Of a stretch of 64,000 nucleotides of DNA, positions 43,096 through 54,458 are shown piece by piece (within the stretch, counting starts at the first letter, position 1; each line of letters starts with the position of its first letter). A program made the translations under genes and the position numbers. The notes under the pieces were generated by a model. That model made no database searches, had not been told where the DNA came from, and worked only from the letters and a program-made list of their open reading frames with translations. Location: NCBI GenBank assembly GCA_022813625.1, contig JAKLMB010000010.1, positions 930,001 through 994,000 on the forward strand, written 5' to 3'. The stretch comes from Aaosphaeria pasadenensis. Lineage: Eukaryota; Ascomycota; Dothideomycetes; Pleosporales.

Positions 43096-44554
43096 CTATT
43101 TCGATCCACCAATATTCATAGCCTTCACCCACGGCTTCCAGAACTCCTCAATTCCCCTATCATAATTCCAGCCATCCCACTTCGCATTCGTCAAAGCCCA
43201 GGTATCTGACATACCCTGAACGCCAGATCTGATTCTGTACGATCCGGCAATCGACCACATCATCCAGCTGATGCCATGCTTGACCGTGTAATCGCGCAGG
43301 CAGTTGTTCAGCGTATGATTGAAGATAGTCTCGTCCTGCGCGCCGCCGAATTCGGAGATGATGACGGGCGTCTCGCGGACGGCCTTGGGGCAGTCGTTCG
43401 TGACGTTGCACGCTGCGGGAGGGTCTATGCCCAGGGCGTTGAAGCCGTTTCTGTACAAACCGGCTTCGATGATAGGGCATGTTCCGGTGTCTTGGTCCTC
43501 GCTCATGGAGTAGAGGTGGATCTCCCAGACGACCTTGTCGGCCCATGGGTGGTCGTCGAGGTTGAAGTATTCGGGGGTTCGGCGACGCGCATCGCGGATA
43601 GCGGCGCATTTGTAGCATGGGGCGGTGAGGAGGTTGCTGCCGGTCGTCAATGCGGATAGGTCTTGTGCGTACTGCATGCCGGACCAGAGGATCAAGATGT
43701 CCTTGTTTGCCTCGTGGATTGCATCAGCACCCTGCGTCATGTTTCCTGCAAGGGTCTGCCAGTTGTACATCAAGGTGGTGTCGTTGAACGAGTCGCGCAA
43801 TTCGTTGCGGAGGGACATGCTGACGATGTTCTCGTGGTCCTTTGCCCAGTTGGCGACGTATGCGAGGCCACGGCGCCAGGTCTCGGCTGGGAACTGGATG
43901 TCGTTGAACCAGCTGTTTCCGTCGGTGTGCGAGCAGCACCATTTCGCCTTTCCGGTGTGGACGTCTGGGCTGATGAAGACGCCCTTGGTCGCAGCAATGC
44001 GGGTGATGTCGCTCCAGATCTCGAATCGCGTCGTCTGCGACGTCCAGCCGGGGTTTTTGGCGATGATCTCGTTGGTCACTTTCGTGCCGTTGACATAGCC
44101 AAGGGCATTGATCATGGCGACTTCGAGCGGGACGTCGGTTCCGTTTCGGTCGTAAACTTGGTCAATCATCTCGATGGCATATCCCATGCGGATGTAGTTG
44201 AATCCAACGCCGAGAATGTCGTCGACAATGTCTTCCGCAGAAGCCCATTCAAGACCCTCGGGAATCATGGTCTCGCCTTGATTACCATTAGCTACTTGAT
44301 TCTCATTGACAATCACTAATAAACGTACCGCTCATCGGCCAATTGACACCGGCCCACACCACCTTGTTTCCATTGGCATCGACAATGTCCCTTCCGCTCG
44401 TTTTGTAGGGTCCATTGAAGGCAGTTCCATTCGCCGCTCGCTTGCGTAGGTTATCGCGGAAATGGATATCGTTCGCGGATTCAGCTGGATAGTATCCAGA
44501 GCATGCAACCGCACCCGCAAGGGCGAGGGTCAGAGGAATTCGCAATCCCAGCAT
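43096..44554 (-). CDS. Secreted GH5 glycoside hydrolase (cellulase family)
   Basis: This is an extracellular beta-glycosidase of family GH5. Exons 44329-44554 and 43096-44276 flank a 52-nt intron (gtacgt, acceptor caag) and give 468 aa. The signal peptide is MLGLRIPLTLALAGAVACSG, followed by a short pro-segment ending RKR, a probable Kex2 site. The barrel starts VVWAGVNWPMSGETMIPEG and shows WCCSHTDGNSWFND. Catalytic residues fit GH5: acid/base E234 in SLRNELRD, His/Tyr in WEIHLYSM, and nucleophile E384 in ISEFGGAQD. Several Asn-x-Ser/Thr sites are present. There is no cellulose-binding module. The GH5 subfamily and substrate (cellulose, mannan, glucosylceramide) cannot be fixed by eye. A TATA-like element lies 75-80 bp upstream. 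The neighbouring Zn2Cys6 gene could regulate it; this is speculative. Confidence 0.9.
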
Positions 44555-46216
44555 TGTTGTTTCTGGGGACGGCTCGAGTAAACAAGCACACAATCAACGC
44601 GACGCAAATCCATTGGAGCTCTCCAGCACTTATACGCGCAGCCGGTAAAATTGTTGCTCACGACGGTAAAATCTTGGGTTACTGGACGGGCATTCGGATC
44701 ATTGCCGTCCGAGAGAGGAGAAGTCCAAAACTCTTGGAATTGGGGCAATAAGAATGCTGTATTGCCAGATTCGTAGATGGTTTGCTAGCTAGCTCTCCCA
44801 CTTGTGAGGTCATCGCCGGAGGTGGCAGTCAAAGCTGGTTAGCTTCAACTATCTTCATTCAGGTAATTCACCCGCCCCGTTCGGAGGGAGTTGAATGATG
44901 ATGGACATCGCGATTTGAGGACGGCACGAACAATTGGCAGCAATGGCGCTGTTTATATCCCAATTGCTCAAGGTTGCAGATCCAAAAGAACTCATATACC
45001 TACATAAACAACATTGATCATCCCTACCGGAACGACATCATCGAATGGAGAAACATTGACATTGTTTCCGCCCGGCTAAAACTACAAATTAATATGCATC
45101 GTGCACCGCCCCCAGTAAAAAGTCAGGCTATGGTGATACGAGTCATGTATTTTGCGGAGAATTTGTTCGCGTTGATCCCGGGGAAATTGGGCTTCCCCAC
45201 ATTCAGGCAGCATGACCAAGGTTTTCCTAATAACTTGAATTGTAGAAGAGAGCAGGATGTTGGATCTTACCTGACTTAGAATGAAGTAGCTAGCTGAATG
45301 TAACGTCAATATTAGCAGAAGTATCCTCAGTTCAAAATTGAGGTTTCCATCAAATCGAAGTGAACATGACCAAAAAGGTAAACTTCAATTGAATACTATG
45401 TACAAAGTACAGATTTTTCTTCAAAATCTTGCTACGTTATGCTTAAGTCCAAGAAACGGCTCGCCCGGTTAGCAGTAGAAATGTTGTCCTAGAAGGTTTC
45501 GAACGATGGTATGAGTTAATGTATAAGTGTTTACTATGGTTGGATGAGGTGATGTAACTATGGTAAAGATGTCGGCCCTCCATGGTTGCACCCACCGACT
45601 CCGGTGGGTCAAGTAATCAATTATTGTTCTCTTTGGAAGACACTACCAACCTACGAGTACGAGTAACAAGTTCAACCCTAACTTCCCAAGTCCCAGGGAG
45701 TTCGCCAATATTTCCCCGCCATAAACCCTCAAGCTCGTACCATCTACTAGTCCATAACGGAAGGTGGAAGTGATCCACCGGGCTCGAGAGCTGTCGGAGT
45801 TGCACCCCACACGGATACATTGCAAAATACAGACGTTGTTTCGTGCAGATGATGATTTAGTCATCCAAGAAGGTTTGCTCAAAATGAGTACCTCTGTCGG
45901 TCCTTCATTCTTAGTACTGCTAACTAGCCAAGTAGTTGACTATAAGGGTGTGCGCACTCGGTCGATCACTTCGAAGGTTTTTCTTCGCAGCCCAAGGGCT
46001 GATTGGTGGTTGCGTCCACGTCGAGAATGTAAATGTTGTCGTTGCTCAAAATGCTCAATTCTAGTAAAGTCGCAAATTGCCACCCCAAAACTCCGTCATG
46101 AATCGTTCCTAAACAACTAAGATCAAAATCAAAACAAGCTATCGACCCGATGTTCAGGGGCAACTATATGCGAGCTTAGCGTCGGTGTCTACACCACAGA
46201 TGTGGGAAGAGAATCA
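44555..46216. other. Intergenic, 1.7 kb
   Basis: This holds the GH5 promoter and the 3' UTR of the regulator gene. On the minus strand at about 45640-46165 two short open frames contain somewhat protein-like text (for example TSTFRYGLVDGTSLRVYGGE), which might be a decayed gene, but there is no continuous frame or recognisable family. Confidence 0.4.
44629..44634 (-). promoter_or_regulatory. TATA-like element of GH5 gene
   Basis: TATAAG on the minus strand lies about 75-80 bp before the GH5 ATG, at a plausible promoter distance. It is a motif match only. Confidence 0.4.
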
Positions 46217-48100
46217 TTACATACCTTTATATATCCAATGTGGCCACAAAAGCCCCGGTTCCAAGTCTCGAATCTCCCAGATATGGTCGAGAGCACTAGC
46301 TGGCCCGGTCTTCTTATTGAAAAACTCCCCCTTCGGCATCATGAGCCTTCTTTGTATCGATTCTCTCGCTTGTAGATCCACCGCTTCGCAACCCGCTACG
46401 AAGAGCGGGAATAAGATGGTATGAGAGACGCGCGAATGCACGCTGATCTTCGCGACTTCGTCGACGACGATTTGCACTTGTTTCCGTATCAGTGGCGATG
46501 TGTGCGGCATCCGTTTCAGTCGAGCGTAGACGAGAATGAGACTCGAAGCGTGCATGGCTTCGTTCGCAGCGAGTGCTGATTTGGGGTCCGCGACCCCGTA
46601 CGACGATGACAAAAAGGCGTCGTCGGCTTCTCGCGCGTTGTGCAGCATTTCTTCTGCTACCCTGATCTCGTCGTCTAGTTCAGTTTCTCCGAGTAATTGT
46701 CGCTCAAGGAGTTTGCCGATTCTGAGCAATGGATTTACCAGGCGAGGAGAGAATACATAGAGCGGATGTGTGACCCAATGTTGGAATGTACTTGAGAAGT
46801 TCTCCGTGACCTCCTCGTCGTCAAGCTCGATGATACGGGATCCGCTGCTGGGTACCAGCGGCGCGTCTGGCATCCTTAGAGAGCATAGAGTCGATATGAT
46901 GCTCCATCTAAATGCCGTCAAGCTCATATCTAGATTCTTACTCGGCAAAGCTGGTTGGGTCTGGGACCTGGAACGAGAACGGAGGTCCATGGCATAACCA
47001 GCCGCCAACTCCAAACATCCATCTCTCCGATCACGGCGAAAGAAGTGAAGGAATGAAGCGGCTAACATTAGGGCGAGGATGTTGGAACTGTCCATTGGGG
47101 GAGCGCTTCTGTACATGCGCAATTGCTGCAGGGTGTTGGAGCCAATCGATTCCGCAACTGGAGTCCAGCTGTCTTGGCCATGGAGATGTTTGAATTGTAA
47201 TGCGCTGCCACAGAGCAACGCACCCCGTAAGACTGGGTTGTCTAGAGCTATACAAGGTAAAATGGTGTTGTACGGATCCTGGAAATCCTGTAGATGTGCG
47301 ATGTCGCAGGTGTCGAGTGACAATATGTTAGCCTTAACTCCATGGAAGAAGTAGTCCCACAAGAATCGTTTCTCGGGTGAGACAAGCATATCGTCCGGAA
47401 AAGGCGAGGGATTATATAGATACGGCTGGGGTTTAGAAGCATCGACAAAATCTTCTATGATCTCATCGACAGTATCTGGCATCAACCCAGGAACGTATGG
47501 GGTATCCTGATACATCGAGGCCGACGTTAATAAGCCAGTCATGTTCATCTGTAAACTGTCGGGTCCACTGCTAGTAGAATAACTCGGATCATAGTAAATG
47601 AAACTAGAATCAGAAGATGATGAACTTCTTTCTAGAGCCTCCTGTGGCGCGAACGACAGCGGTTGCGCAAACGACCCCAGTACGTTAGCAGTGCGATCGA
47701 CAACATTTGGATGTATCATTGCTCCCGCGACCTGCATGTTACTGAGATATGGATCGGGAATTTGACCGAAGGAAGGCGATCTTGATGATGAATGGGTTGG
47801 AAAGACATTCCGACTGTTCTTAGCAGTGACACTTTTGGTAACCTTCGCTTGCTGGGCGGTGGGGACAACGAAAGCTTGAGAGTCTAAGGGTTGCCCCCAT
47901 GTCTTGAAGTTTCTCATCTCGCACACATCGTCATGCTTTTCGCATTGTGTACATCGTGGATACTTATGATCGCACTATCCGATACGTCGCTCATGTTAGT
48001 CTCCGAATAATTAGAGTTTCGGAAGCTCACCAACCTTTCTCTTCTTTCGGGCACACGGCCGGCATGCTCCTCTCATACGTTTCTTCGGCACCGACTGCAT
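46217..48100 (-). CDS. Zn2Cys6 transcription factor
   Basis: This is a fungal binuclear zinc-cluster regulator acting in the nucleus. Exons 48035-48100 and 46217-47974 give 607 aa across a 60-nt intron with a weak donor (gttggt). The junction completes the DNA-binding cluster: C13, C16, C23, C30, C33 and C40 with spacing CX2CX6CX6CX2CX6C (CRPCARKKRKCDHKYPRCTQC), preceded by a basic KKRMR. A Ser/Thr-rich linker follows. From about residue 210 a helical region (RFLWDYFFHGVKANILSLDT, then AALLCGSALQFKHL-type helices) matches the fungal-specific 'Fungal_trans_2'-like middle domain. The C-terminal part shows RMPHTSPLIRKQVQIVVDEV and FPLFVAGCEAVD, standard for this group. Target genes are unknown. 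Neighbours are the GH5 enzyme and two hypotheticals. Confidence 0.92.
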
Positions 48101-48563
48101 CGCGAACAACTTGCCACATCTAGGGCGTAACGGCGACTGTTGGAAATTGTGGTTATCGCGAATGATCGAATGTCGAGATGCTATCGGCCGTTAGTGTATA
48201 ATGTCACGTGATTGCCGATAGTCGCGGGCACATTTATCTCCACCAGTGGAAATAGTCTGGACTCTGGAGTGAGGGTGGGTGTCCATTAGATTTGGCTTTT
48301 ACGAGCATATCTGACGGGGCCCCATCGACCCCGAAGATTGTGCTTCTAATAGTTCTAACTCGTACGCTGTGCTCGTATCAGCGCCCGCAGGAATCCTAAC
48401 CCCCGTCCGGCAACCCAGGAAGCTAATGGAAAATTCTCCATCAACGGCTCGCTAACCAAATGGAACATCACATTAGGCTTGACAGCTGTCGTAGCGGTCC
48501 AGACTGCGATCTGTGCTATTTACTAATAGAAGATATGCATTCGTTAACTAATGTTGGATTGGC
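48101..48563. other. Intergenic
   Basis: This holds the promoter of the zinc-cluster gene and the 3' end of the next leftward gene. No repeat or RNA gene is seen in the 460 bp. Confidence 0.5.
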
Positions 48564-49577
48564 CTATTGACATCTCTGGCTGGCACTCTTCTTCAACTGA
48601 AGTTTCGTCATCACCTGCCCCAGCAGCCGCGCACTGTTCAGAGTCCTCGCACTCTTTTGTTTGCTAAATGCGTTCAAGCATTTGCATATATCATCCCAAT
48701 CATTTTGGAGATCACGAATGATAGAATCTTTAGAGATGTCCCGGCCAGCCATATCGAACCAGGACCGCATATATTCGATTTCTTCCACCGTGTCGTCTGC
48801 GAAATCGGGATGCGTGATTGAGGTAGACTCGAACCAGGCATCGTACTCCCACAACTTCAATGATACTGGATCTAGTCGTTCCGCCTGTGCCGGTGAGTGC
48901 ATAGGCTGCTCCAGTGCGGGTGTCTGATGTGGCCGAGGTCGTAGAGGGAGAGGTGGACATGGCTTGTCGGTATTCATTTGCTGGAGCGACTTCTTTCTGC
49001 CTTGATCGACGTTCAGTGGATCCGGCGAAGACGGTGTTGAGTATACAGTCGGGTTCTGTGGGCTCAGTGGATCGCGAAGGCTTCGTTGAAACGGGGTAGG
49101 CGTCATTGATTCAACGTTGTTGTTACTGTTTCGCAATGACTGTGAAGTTTCCACGACAGTGACTATTTCTGGTGGTTTTGGATCTGGAAAGTCATCACTC
49201 TCCAATCCGATGGTGATCGTCGTGTGAGAATCACGGCGTGGTCGCTGCGGCCTGGTAGGGGCGAACAAAGCTCCAGAGTTTATACTGCTCTTCGAATTAT
49301 TTTTGTCCCCATCAGCTAGCATATTGTGAATCCAAGATCCTTCGTTTTTATATTGGCGGAAAGGCAGAATGCTCCTCCTCCATTTCGATTTCCCTTGACC
49401 AACGCCCCAAGTTTTCGACTTTGGAGGGAGAGGAGGATGGACATCAGAGCATTCGCTGAGTTGGAGATATGTGTCGTCGCTCGTGGCAGCGCGCTTGATC
49501 CTTCGGTTCTCTAGGTGGTATCCTATCACTGGTATTTGTGATGCGCGCGACGGAACGTGCCGGTTCGGCGGTGGCAT
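48564..49577 (-). CDS. Hypothetical protein with proline-rich N-terminus
   Basis: Not recognised. It is a single exon of 337 aa. Residues 1-215 are disordered, rich in Pro/Ser/Arg, with candidate SH3 ligands (HPPLPPKSK and PCPPLPLRPRPH). The last 110 residues appear folded and helical, starting LKLWEYDAWFESTSITHPDF and continuing EEIEYMRSWFDMAGRDISKD, with a strongly basic end (QLKKSASQRCQ). This C-terminal part looks like a conserved fungal module, but I cannot name it. A scaffold or signalling-adaptor role is a guess from the proline motifs only. The stop is TAG just left of the last Gln codon. Confidence 0.65.
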   Translation of the reverse strand: MPPPNRHVPSRASQIPVIGYHLENRRIKRAATSDDTYLQLSECSDVHPPLPPKSKTWGVGQGKSKWRRSILPFRQYKNEGSWIHNMLADGDKNNSKSSINSGALFAPTRPQRPRRDSHTTITIGLESDDFPDPKPPEIVTVVETSQSLRNSNNNVESMTPTPFQRSLRDPLSPQNPTVYSTPSSPDPLNVDQGRKKSLQQMNTDKPCPPLPLRPRPHQTPALEQPMHSPAQAERLDPVSLKLWEYDAWFESTSITHPDFADDTVEEIEYMRSWFDMAGRDISKDSIIRDLQNDWDDICKCLNAFSKQKSARTLNSARLLGQVMTKLQLKKSASQRCQ

Positions 49578-50263
49578 TTTCTGTAGAGTTTATCTTGGTG
49601 CGTATTGGGAAACTCGTTATAGAGTATTTATGGTGGTGACACAGAATTACTTTTGACTGTTGTGCATGGAATGAATCATTTGTGAATGACTGGATGCGGA
49701 GACGCATGACGTTGGATATGAGTCGTGCGGAGAGTGACGAAACAGACAAATTTTGAAGAAAAAAAAAGCATCACAGTTTGTGAGTGGAGTGGTATTTTTC
49801 GATAACTGCAATGTTCCCCCAACATCTGACATCTGACATACAACACCCGAACGTGACTATAATCGAGTGTTTGCGCATAGTGATAACGACACTGATAATA
49901 ACGACAACATATTGCATGCGCATACCCATTCTCTGTATCCATGGAGAGGTTGCACATCGATAGTAAGAAAATAAGTCGCAAGGGCTCCCGTAGAAGAAAA
50001 AGATAGAAGCATGATTGAATCGTGTTTGGTACACCAGTGAACGCCATCGTTGAACCCATCGTTCATGTGTGTCAAGTGCACCCCGTGTGCCGTAAATGCC
50101 AAAAAACCTTCCTTCCGTATGATGGCGATGATGTTGATATGTACTGGATGTTTTGCTGGAAAATGAAGAAAAATTAGGCTGTGTTGGCACTGGCGGGGAC
50201 GTTTCTTACTGAACACCTACAAGTGCTAAAAGAATGTCGTGCAAGGAAGCTCGGTGCGTACTC
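49578..50263. other. Intergenic
   Basis: A 690-bp gap between two leftward genes. Several overlapping open frames on the minus strand have His/Tyr-rich translations without family features and are judged non-coding. Confidence 0.5.
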
Positions 50264-51160
50264 TCAATCAAGAACCGTAATCGGGCTCGCCCATCGAAAC
50301 TCTACTAATTGAGATGAGGTCGTGCTTCTCATTTTCTGTCCGACCACCTCGTGGGGGTATTGCAATCGCCTTTTCGGACCGGTTGAACCATTTCTGAGGA
50401 GAAAAGTATTCCAAAAGGAGGATGTATATCGGCCGGAGATGTCCAAATTGTGTTCCGCACACTGTGGCCTGTTCTCGTAGTATGCATCCAGTAACTCTTC
50501 AGTAACGCCGGGAGTGAAGAACACATCCTCAAATTCGAGCACGACCCTAGCCTTTTTGAGAGAATGCAGAAGGACTATGAGAGCTTTGATGACTGTGTGC
50601 TGTTGGTCCATCACGGAAGCGCTGTTAGGGTAGTCGTCGTACCTCCCTCGAATCTTGATCGCTACTTCTCTAAGATTCTGTCCAACCAATGGTACAAGCA
50701 GATCCTGGGATTTCATCTCCCTATCCAGGGTGGAGGGTACCGTTTGCAGTGAAAGCGTAAGCCTTCTGAGATATTTGGCATCCGTGAGACGTATTGGTTG
50801 ATTGCAGGGTAGATATCCCCACTTCCTTGGGAACCACTTCCTTACGAACGGCTTACTAGACGAGAGGTGGAAATGTGCATTGGAGTAATACCAGGACATG
50901 GCTTCTTGTCGGTACTTTCGGCATGTGGCAGCAATGCTGAAACGGCCGCCGTCAGTCTTTGCGACCGAGCAAGGCTTGTCTTCTTGATCATCCTCGCCAA
51001 AGATCAGTTCTTGATATATCTCATTGCGAATTTCCCCAGGAAGGTTTCCAAAGCAGTCAAGTCTGGTTGTAGAATCTGGGGCGAATTCCCGGGTTTGAAT
51101 TTTCAACCATCGACGCCAGTCGCTGTTGCAAATGCTGCTGGACATTGCGAGCCAATTCAA
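50264..51160 (-). CDS. Fungal protein with LPGEIRNEIY (F-box/2EXR-like) motif
   Basis: Function is unknown. It is a single exon of 298 aa. Near residues 36-55 it carries CFGNLPGEIRNEIYQELIFG, the signature start of a large group of ascomycete proteins related to F-box and 2EXR domains. Next comes FSIAATCRKYRQEAMSWYYS, the usual second helix block (the 'C+ R..EA...Y/FY' pattern). The remainder has LRRLTLSLQTV and LREVAIKIRG, beta-strand repeats typical of this group. These proteins expand strongly in filamentous ascomycetes and are mostly uncharacterised; a link to ubiquitin ligases is only by analogy. The start at 51160 is the first ATG; MSSSIC five codons later is an alternative. Confidence 0.75.
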   Translation of the reverse strand: MNWLAMSSSICNSDWRRWLKIQTREFAPDSTTRLDCFGNLPGEIRNEIYQELIFGEDDQEDKPCSVAKTDGGRFSIAATCRKYRQEAMSWYYSNAHFHLSSSKPFVRKWFPRKWGYLPCNQPIRLTDAKYLRRLTLSLQTVPSTLDREMKSQDLLVPLVGQNLREVAIKIRGRYDDYPNSASVMDQQHTVIKALIVLLHSLKKARVVLEFEDVFFTPGVTEELLDAYYENRPQCAEHNLDISGRYTSSFWNTFLLRNGSTGPKRRLQYPHEVVGQKMRSTTSSQLVEFRWASPITVLD

Positions 51161-52315
51161 CGGTATCCAGTTGTTGGTTTTGTTGTCAAATATTCAGTGT
51201 TGGAGAAGGTGAAGGGAAAGGTGTACCTTTCGAAGAAGATGAGCAAGGGAAATATTCGAGGGAGAAATGGATGGGGTGTTCATATTATACATTTGGATTG
51301 CAATTTTTCTTGCAACTTTTCCATAATATTGAATCTCTGAATTGGTCGTTATTTTACTGGTTGCGCCACACCATTCCCTATGGTACACATGCCCGAAACA
51401 AGTTAAAATCCTACGCAACCAATCGGTTCCCTTTCTGACAGACGATTTTCAGTCACAATGTTTACGAACGACTGGATGCCAATATATGAGATTATACTTT
51501 TCTTCATGTCTTCTTCATTACATGGGAAGTGAGCTATTGAGTCTTAGCAAAGTAAGCTTAACAGTCCCAGCGACCATCGTGTCCCAGCGACCATCATGTC
51601 CCAGCGACCATTGTGCCCTAGCGACCATTGTACCCTTGTGACCATCGTCATGGGTATCGCTCAACCACATCGGTGGAATGAATTCAACCAAGGTTGACAG
51701 AATTTCTCAGACGGGGGGTATGTTTTGAACGACGGCTGCTGCCATTTTGTGCATATGGCCGCACATTGGAAGATACATTTGTGAAGTCTCTATTAGGATA
51801 CAATGTCCTTTGAAATAGTCACTTTACGGTGCATTGAAATCACTTTCAATAGGGTACGATAAAGCCCGGTATAGCCAGTTGCGGGACAGAAGATACATGA
51901 ACCGCGTGGGTGGCTATCCCGATGTGTCCACCCTTCGTAGAATCAACATCACTTTACTTAGCTAAACTTGTACCCTGTAAGAATGCCCTGCAAGTAAAAT
52001 CCATTACATGCGCAAAGTCCTATAGCTTGAAGTGTTTCGCTAACTACAATTACGATAACGGCTTCGAGACATCCTGGTCGCCAACTGAGCACTCAAGAGA
52101 AACGACATGCGGCTAAGAATTGCGCAATTCCGGCTAATCACGATCAAATTGTTTAAATACACATCACTTCGCCTTTTCAACATCACACTTCCTTAACGCA
52201 AAATATATTCGTATGTACAAGGTTTCATTGCTAGATTAATCTATCTATTTTGCTTCGTTTCTTCTCATTTACCGTCAGTCATGATTTATACATCTACTTC
52301 TATTTCCACCTCCAC
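51161..52315. other. Intergenic, 1.15 kb
   Basis: This holds a five-copy 17-bp tandem repeat and no supported gene. The right part should contain the 3' UTR of the amino-acid oxidase gene. Confidence 0.5.
51564..51648. repeat. 17-bp tandem repeat, five copies
   Basis: Five head-to-tail copies of GTCCCAGCGACCATCGT fill 85 bp. Copies 1-3 are nearly identical and copies 4-5 are diverged. The period is not a multiple of three and no frame spans the array. Confidence 0.88.
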
Positions 52316-54458
52316 TTAGACGTGGATCCACCTGCCCATCCATTCCTGGACGACCTGCTTAGCCTCATCGACGAGGCCCAAGTCGAGCAAGAGCTGGGTA
52401 GTACCGCGGACAGCGGAGTCAAGAGCGCTGAAGATCCAGGCGTGAGTGTAGCTGGTGTGCTCACCAATGAAGATGGTGTTGAACTCGGTCTGGTAGTAAG
52501 CGGGGAGGTAGAGGTCCTGCTGTCCGACGAGGGGAGCAGCCCAGGCACCGGCCTGGTGCTCGTCAACCTCCCAGCACTGGCGGTCGTAGGCGCCGGTCCA
52601 CTGCTCGGCGGCGACGGGACCGTGGATCTCGACCATAGCGCGCTGAACCATTGCGACGTGGTCCTGGGCGGAGAGGGCGGCGACTGAGCGGGCGGGTGTA
52701 CCGCTCACGTAGGAGCCGAGGATGACACCGGGGCCGGTGCTGTTGATCTTGTAGGCAGGGTAGCAGACGGAGCCGATGCCAGCGATGTCGGTGGAGCCGC
52801 AGCCGCCGATGATGGGAGGGGAGAGCTTCTCCCAGAAGCGAGTCTTGTAGTGTAGTGAGACCTTGCAAGACTGCTGGTAGTTCATGGTGTTGATGGCGCG
52901 GGAGAGCAGGGAGGAGTACTGGGGGAGCTTCCAGAGGCGGACCTTGGTGAAAGGGGCCGCGATGACAGCGTAGTCGTACTCCTTGGAGTTGGGCTTCATA
53001 GCGAGAGGGTTCTCGCGCCATGTGAGGGAAACCTTGCCGGTCTCGTTGTTGTAGACAACTCCGTCGATCTTACGGCCGAGAGTGAGTCTGTCCTGAACGT
53101 GGGGCATGAAGGCACGGGGAAGGCTCTCGAGACCCTTGTCGATGGTCTTCCAGGTAGCGGCAGCGAAGTAAACGCTGTCATACTCCCACATGGGACCGTT
53201 GTTGCTGAAGCCGGAAAGGTAATCAGTGATGTCGGCGGACAGGTTGAGGTGGTACTTCAAGTAAGCGGTCTCGGAGAAAGAGAACAAACCCTTGTCGACA
53301 TCCTCCTTGTGGGCCTTGAAGATGTTGGTAGCGATCTCCTTCATCTTCTCCGGAGTCAAACCGATGAACTCCTGGAGCTCCTCCTCGGCCTTGTCAGCAG
53401 CTTCGGAATCATAGTTGGCGGGCTTGGGGGCAGCTGGCACAATAGACTTATTGGCAGCAATCTGAGAGACACTGGGGATGCGGCCGTTCGGCAGACGGTA
53501 TCCGTTGGAGTTTCCAGGAACATTAGGGCTGGATTGAATCCAGGGAATGAAGTTCACAGCAAGAGAAGATGCATTTCCGTTCAACTTGTTGAGGGTCTCC
53601 GCAAGCTGGAAAACCATCTTATGATCCTGTGAAAGGTCAGTGTGGGGTTCTTCAGCGGACTTTCGTAATTATCGCTTACCTGGATCTCATAGGTCTCGTT
53701 GGTCTCCTTGTCCTTAACCTCGACGGGGAAACGCATAGGTCCCATCTCTGTGTTCTTGTTAGCACGGCCGCATTGTCAAATTGTCAGAGTCATCACATAC
53801 CTTGGTACTGGTAGTCACCAGGAGTAGATCCAGCAAGGTACTTGGTCCTGATACGACCACCGATGCGCTGGCTGGACTCAATGATCTCCCAGTCGTGGAT
53901 ACCGACAGAGTCAAGAAGGTGGCTGGTCAAAAGACCAGACATTCCACCTCCGACAATAGCAATCTTCTTGCTCTTAGCGACAGCCAAGGTGGATCCATTG
54001 TTCTGCTTGGACTGCATGTATGCAACACCATCGAACCAAGGACCAGTCATCTCAGCAACCTCGGAGATCTCTTCACGCTTTCGCATGTTCTTCATCACCG
54101 AGATTGGAGTAGAGCGACCAAGCAAGTGAGAACCGGAGTAGGCATGCAGACATCCATTGTCAATGGCATTCTCCGGAACAATCCATACGAATCGTTCAGG
54201 GTGAGCCTCGCGACGGACGAAGGTAGAACCAATCTCATGGTGCATCTGATGCGCCTCCACCATATCACACGAACCGTGGACAAGGCGAAGCTCGCCCTCG
54301 AAAGATTCATCGGAAAAGCCGAGGTGGATGTTATGGAGCGAGTCCTTGGTGACCTTCAAAGGCTTGAAGTATACGACATCCTGGGAGGAGACCGGAGACG
54401 CGAGCGCCCCAGTTGTCAACGAAAGCACGATCGAGGAGACCGTGGACAAACCCTTCAT
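52316..54458 (-). CDS. Secreted L-amino-acid oxidase (flavin monoamine oxidase family)
   Basis: This FAD enzyme oxidatively deaminates L-amino acids to 2-imino/2-oxo acids with release of H2O2 and ammonia. Exons 53801-54458, 53680-53747 and 52316-53626 (introns of 53 nt each) give 678 aa. The signal peptide is about residues 1-20 (VLSLTTGALASP). A long N-terminal pro-region of roughly 100-130 residues precedes the FAD dinucleotide fold at KKIAIVGGGMSGLLTSHLL (GGGMSG at 170-175). SSQRIGGRIRTKYL is the second FAD block. Splicing yields QYQEMGPMRFPVEV, the conserved Arg-containing substrate block. The C-terminal FAD motif is FIGEHTSYTHAWIFSALDSA. No peroxisomal or GPI signal is seen. The high C at third positions in exon 3 suggests strong expression. 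A signal-peptide RidA gene lies 1.8 kb upstream in the opposite direction. Confidence 0.93.

Noticed and set aside
43663..44319. Open frame of 218 codons opposite the GH5 gene
   Set aside because: It is antisense to a clear glycoside hydrolase with catalytic motifs and a signal peptide.
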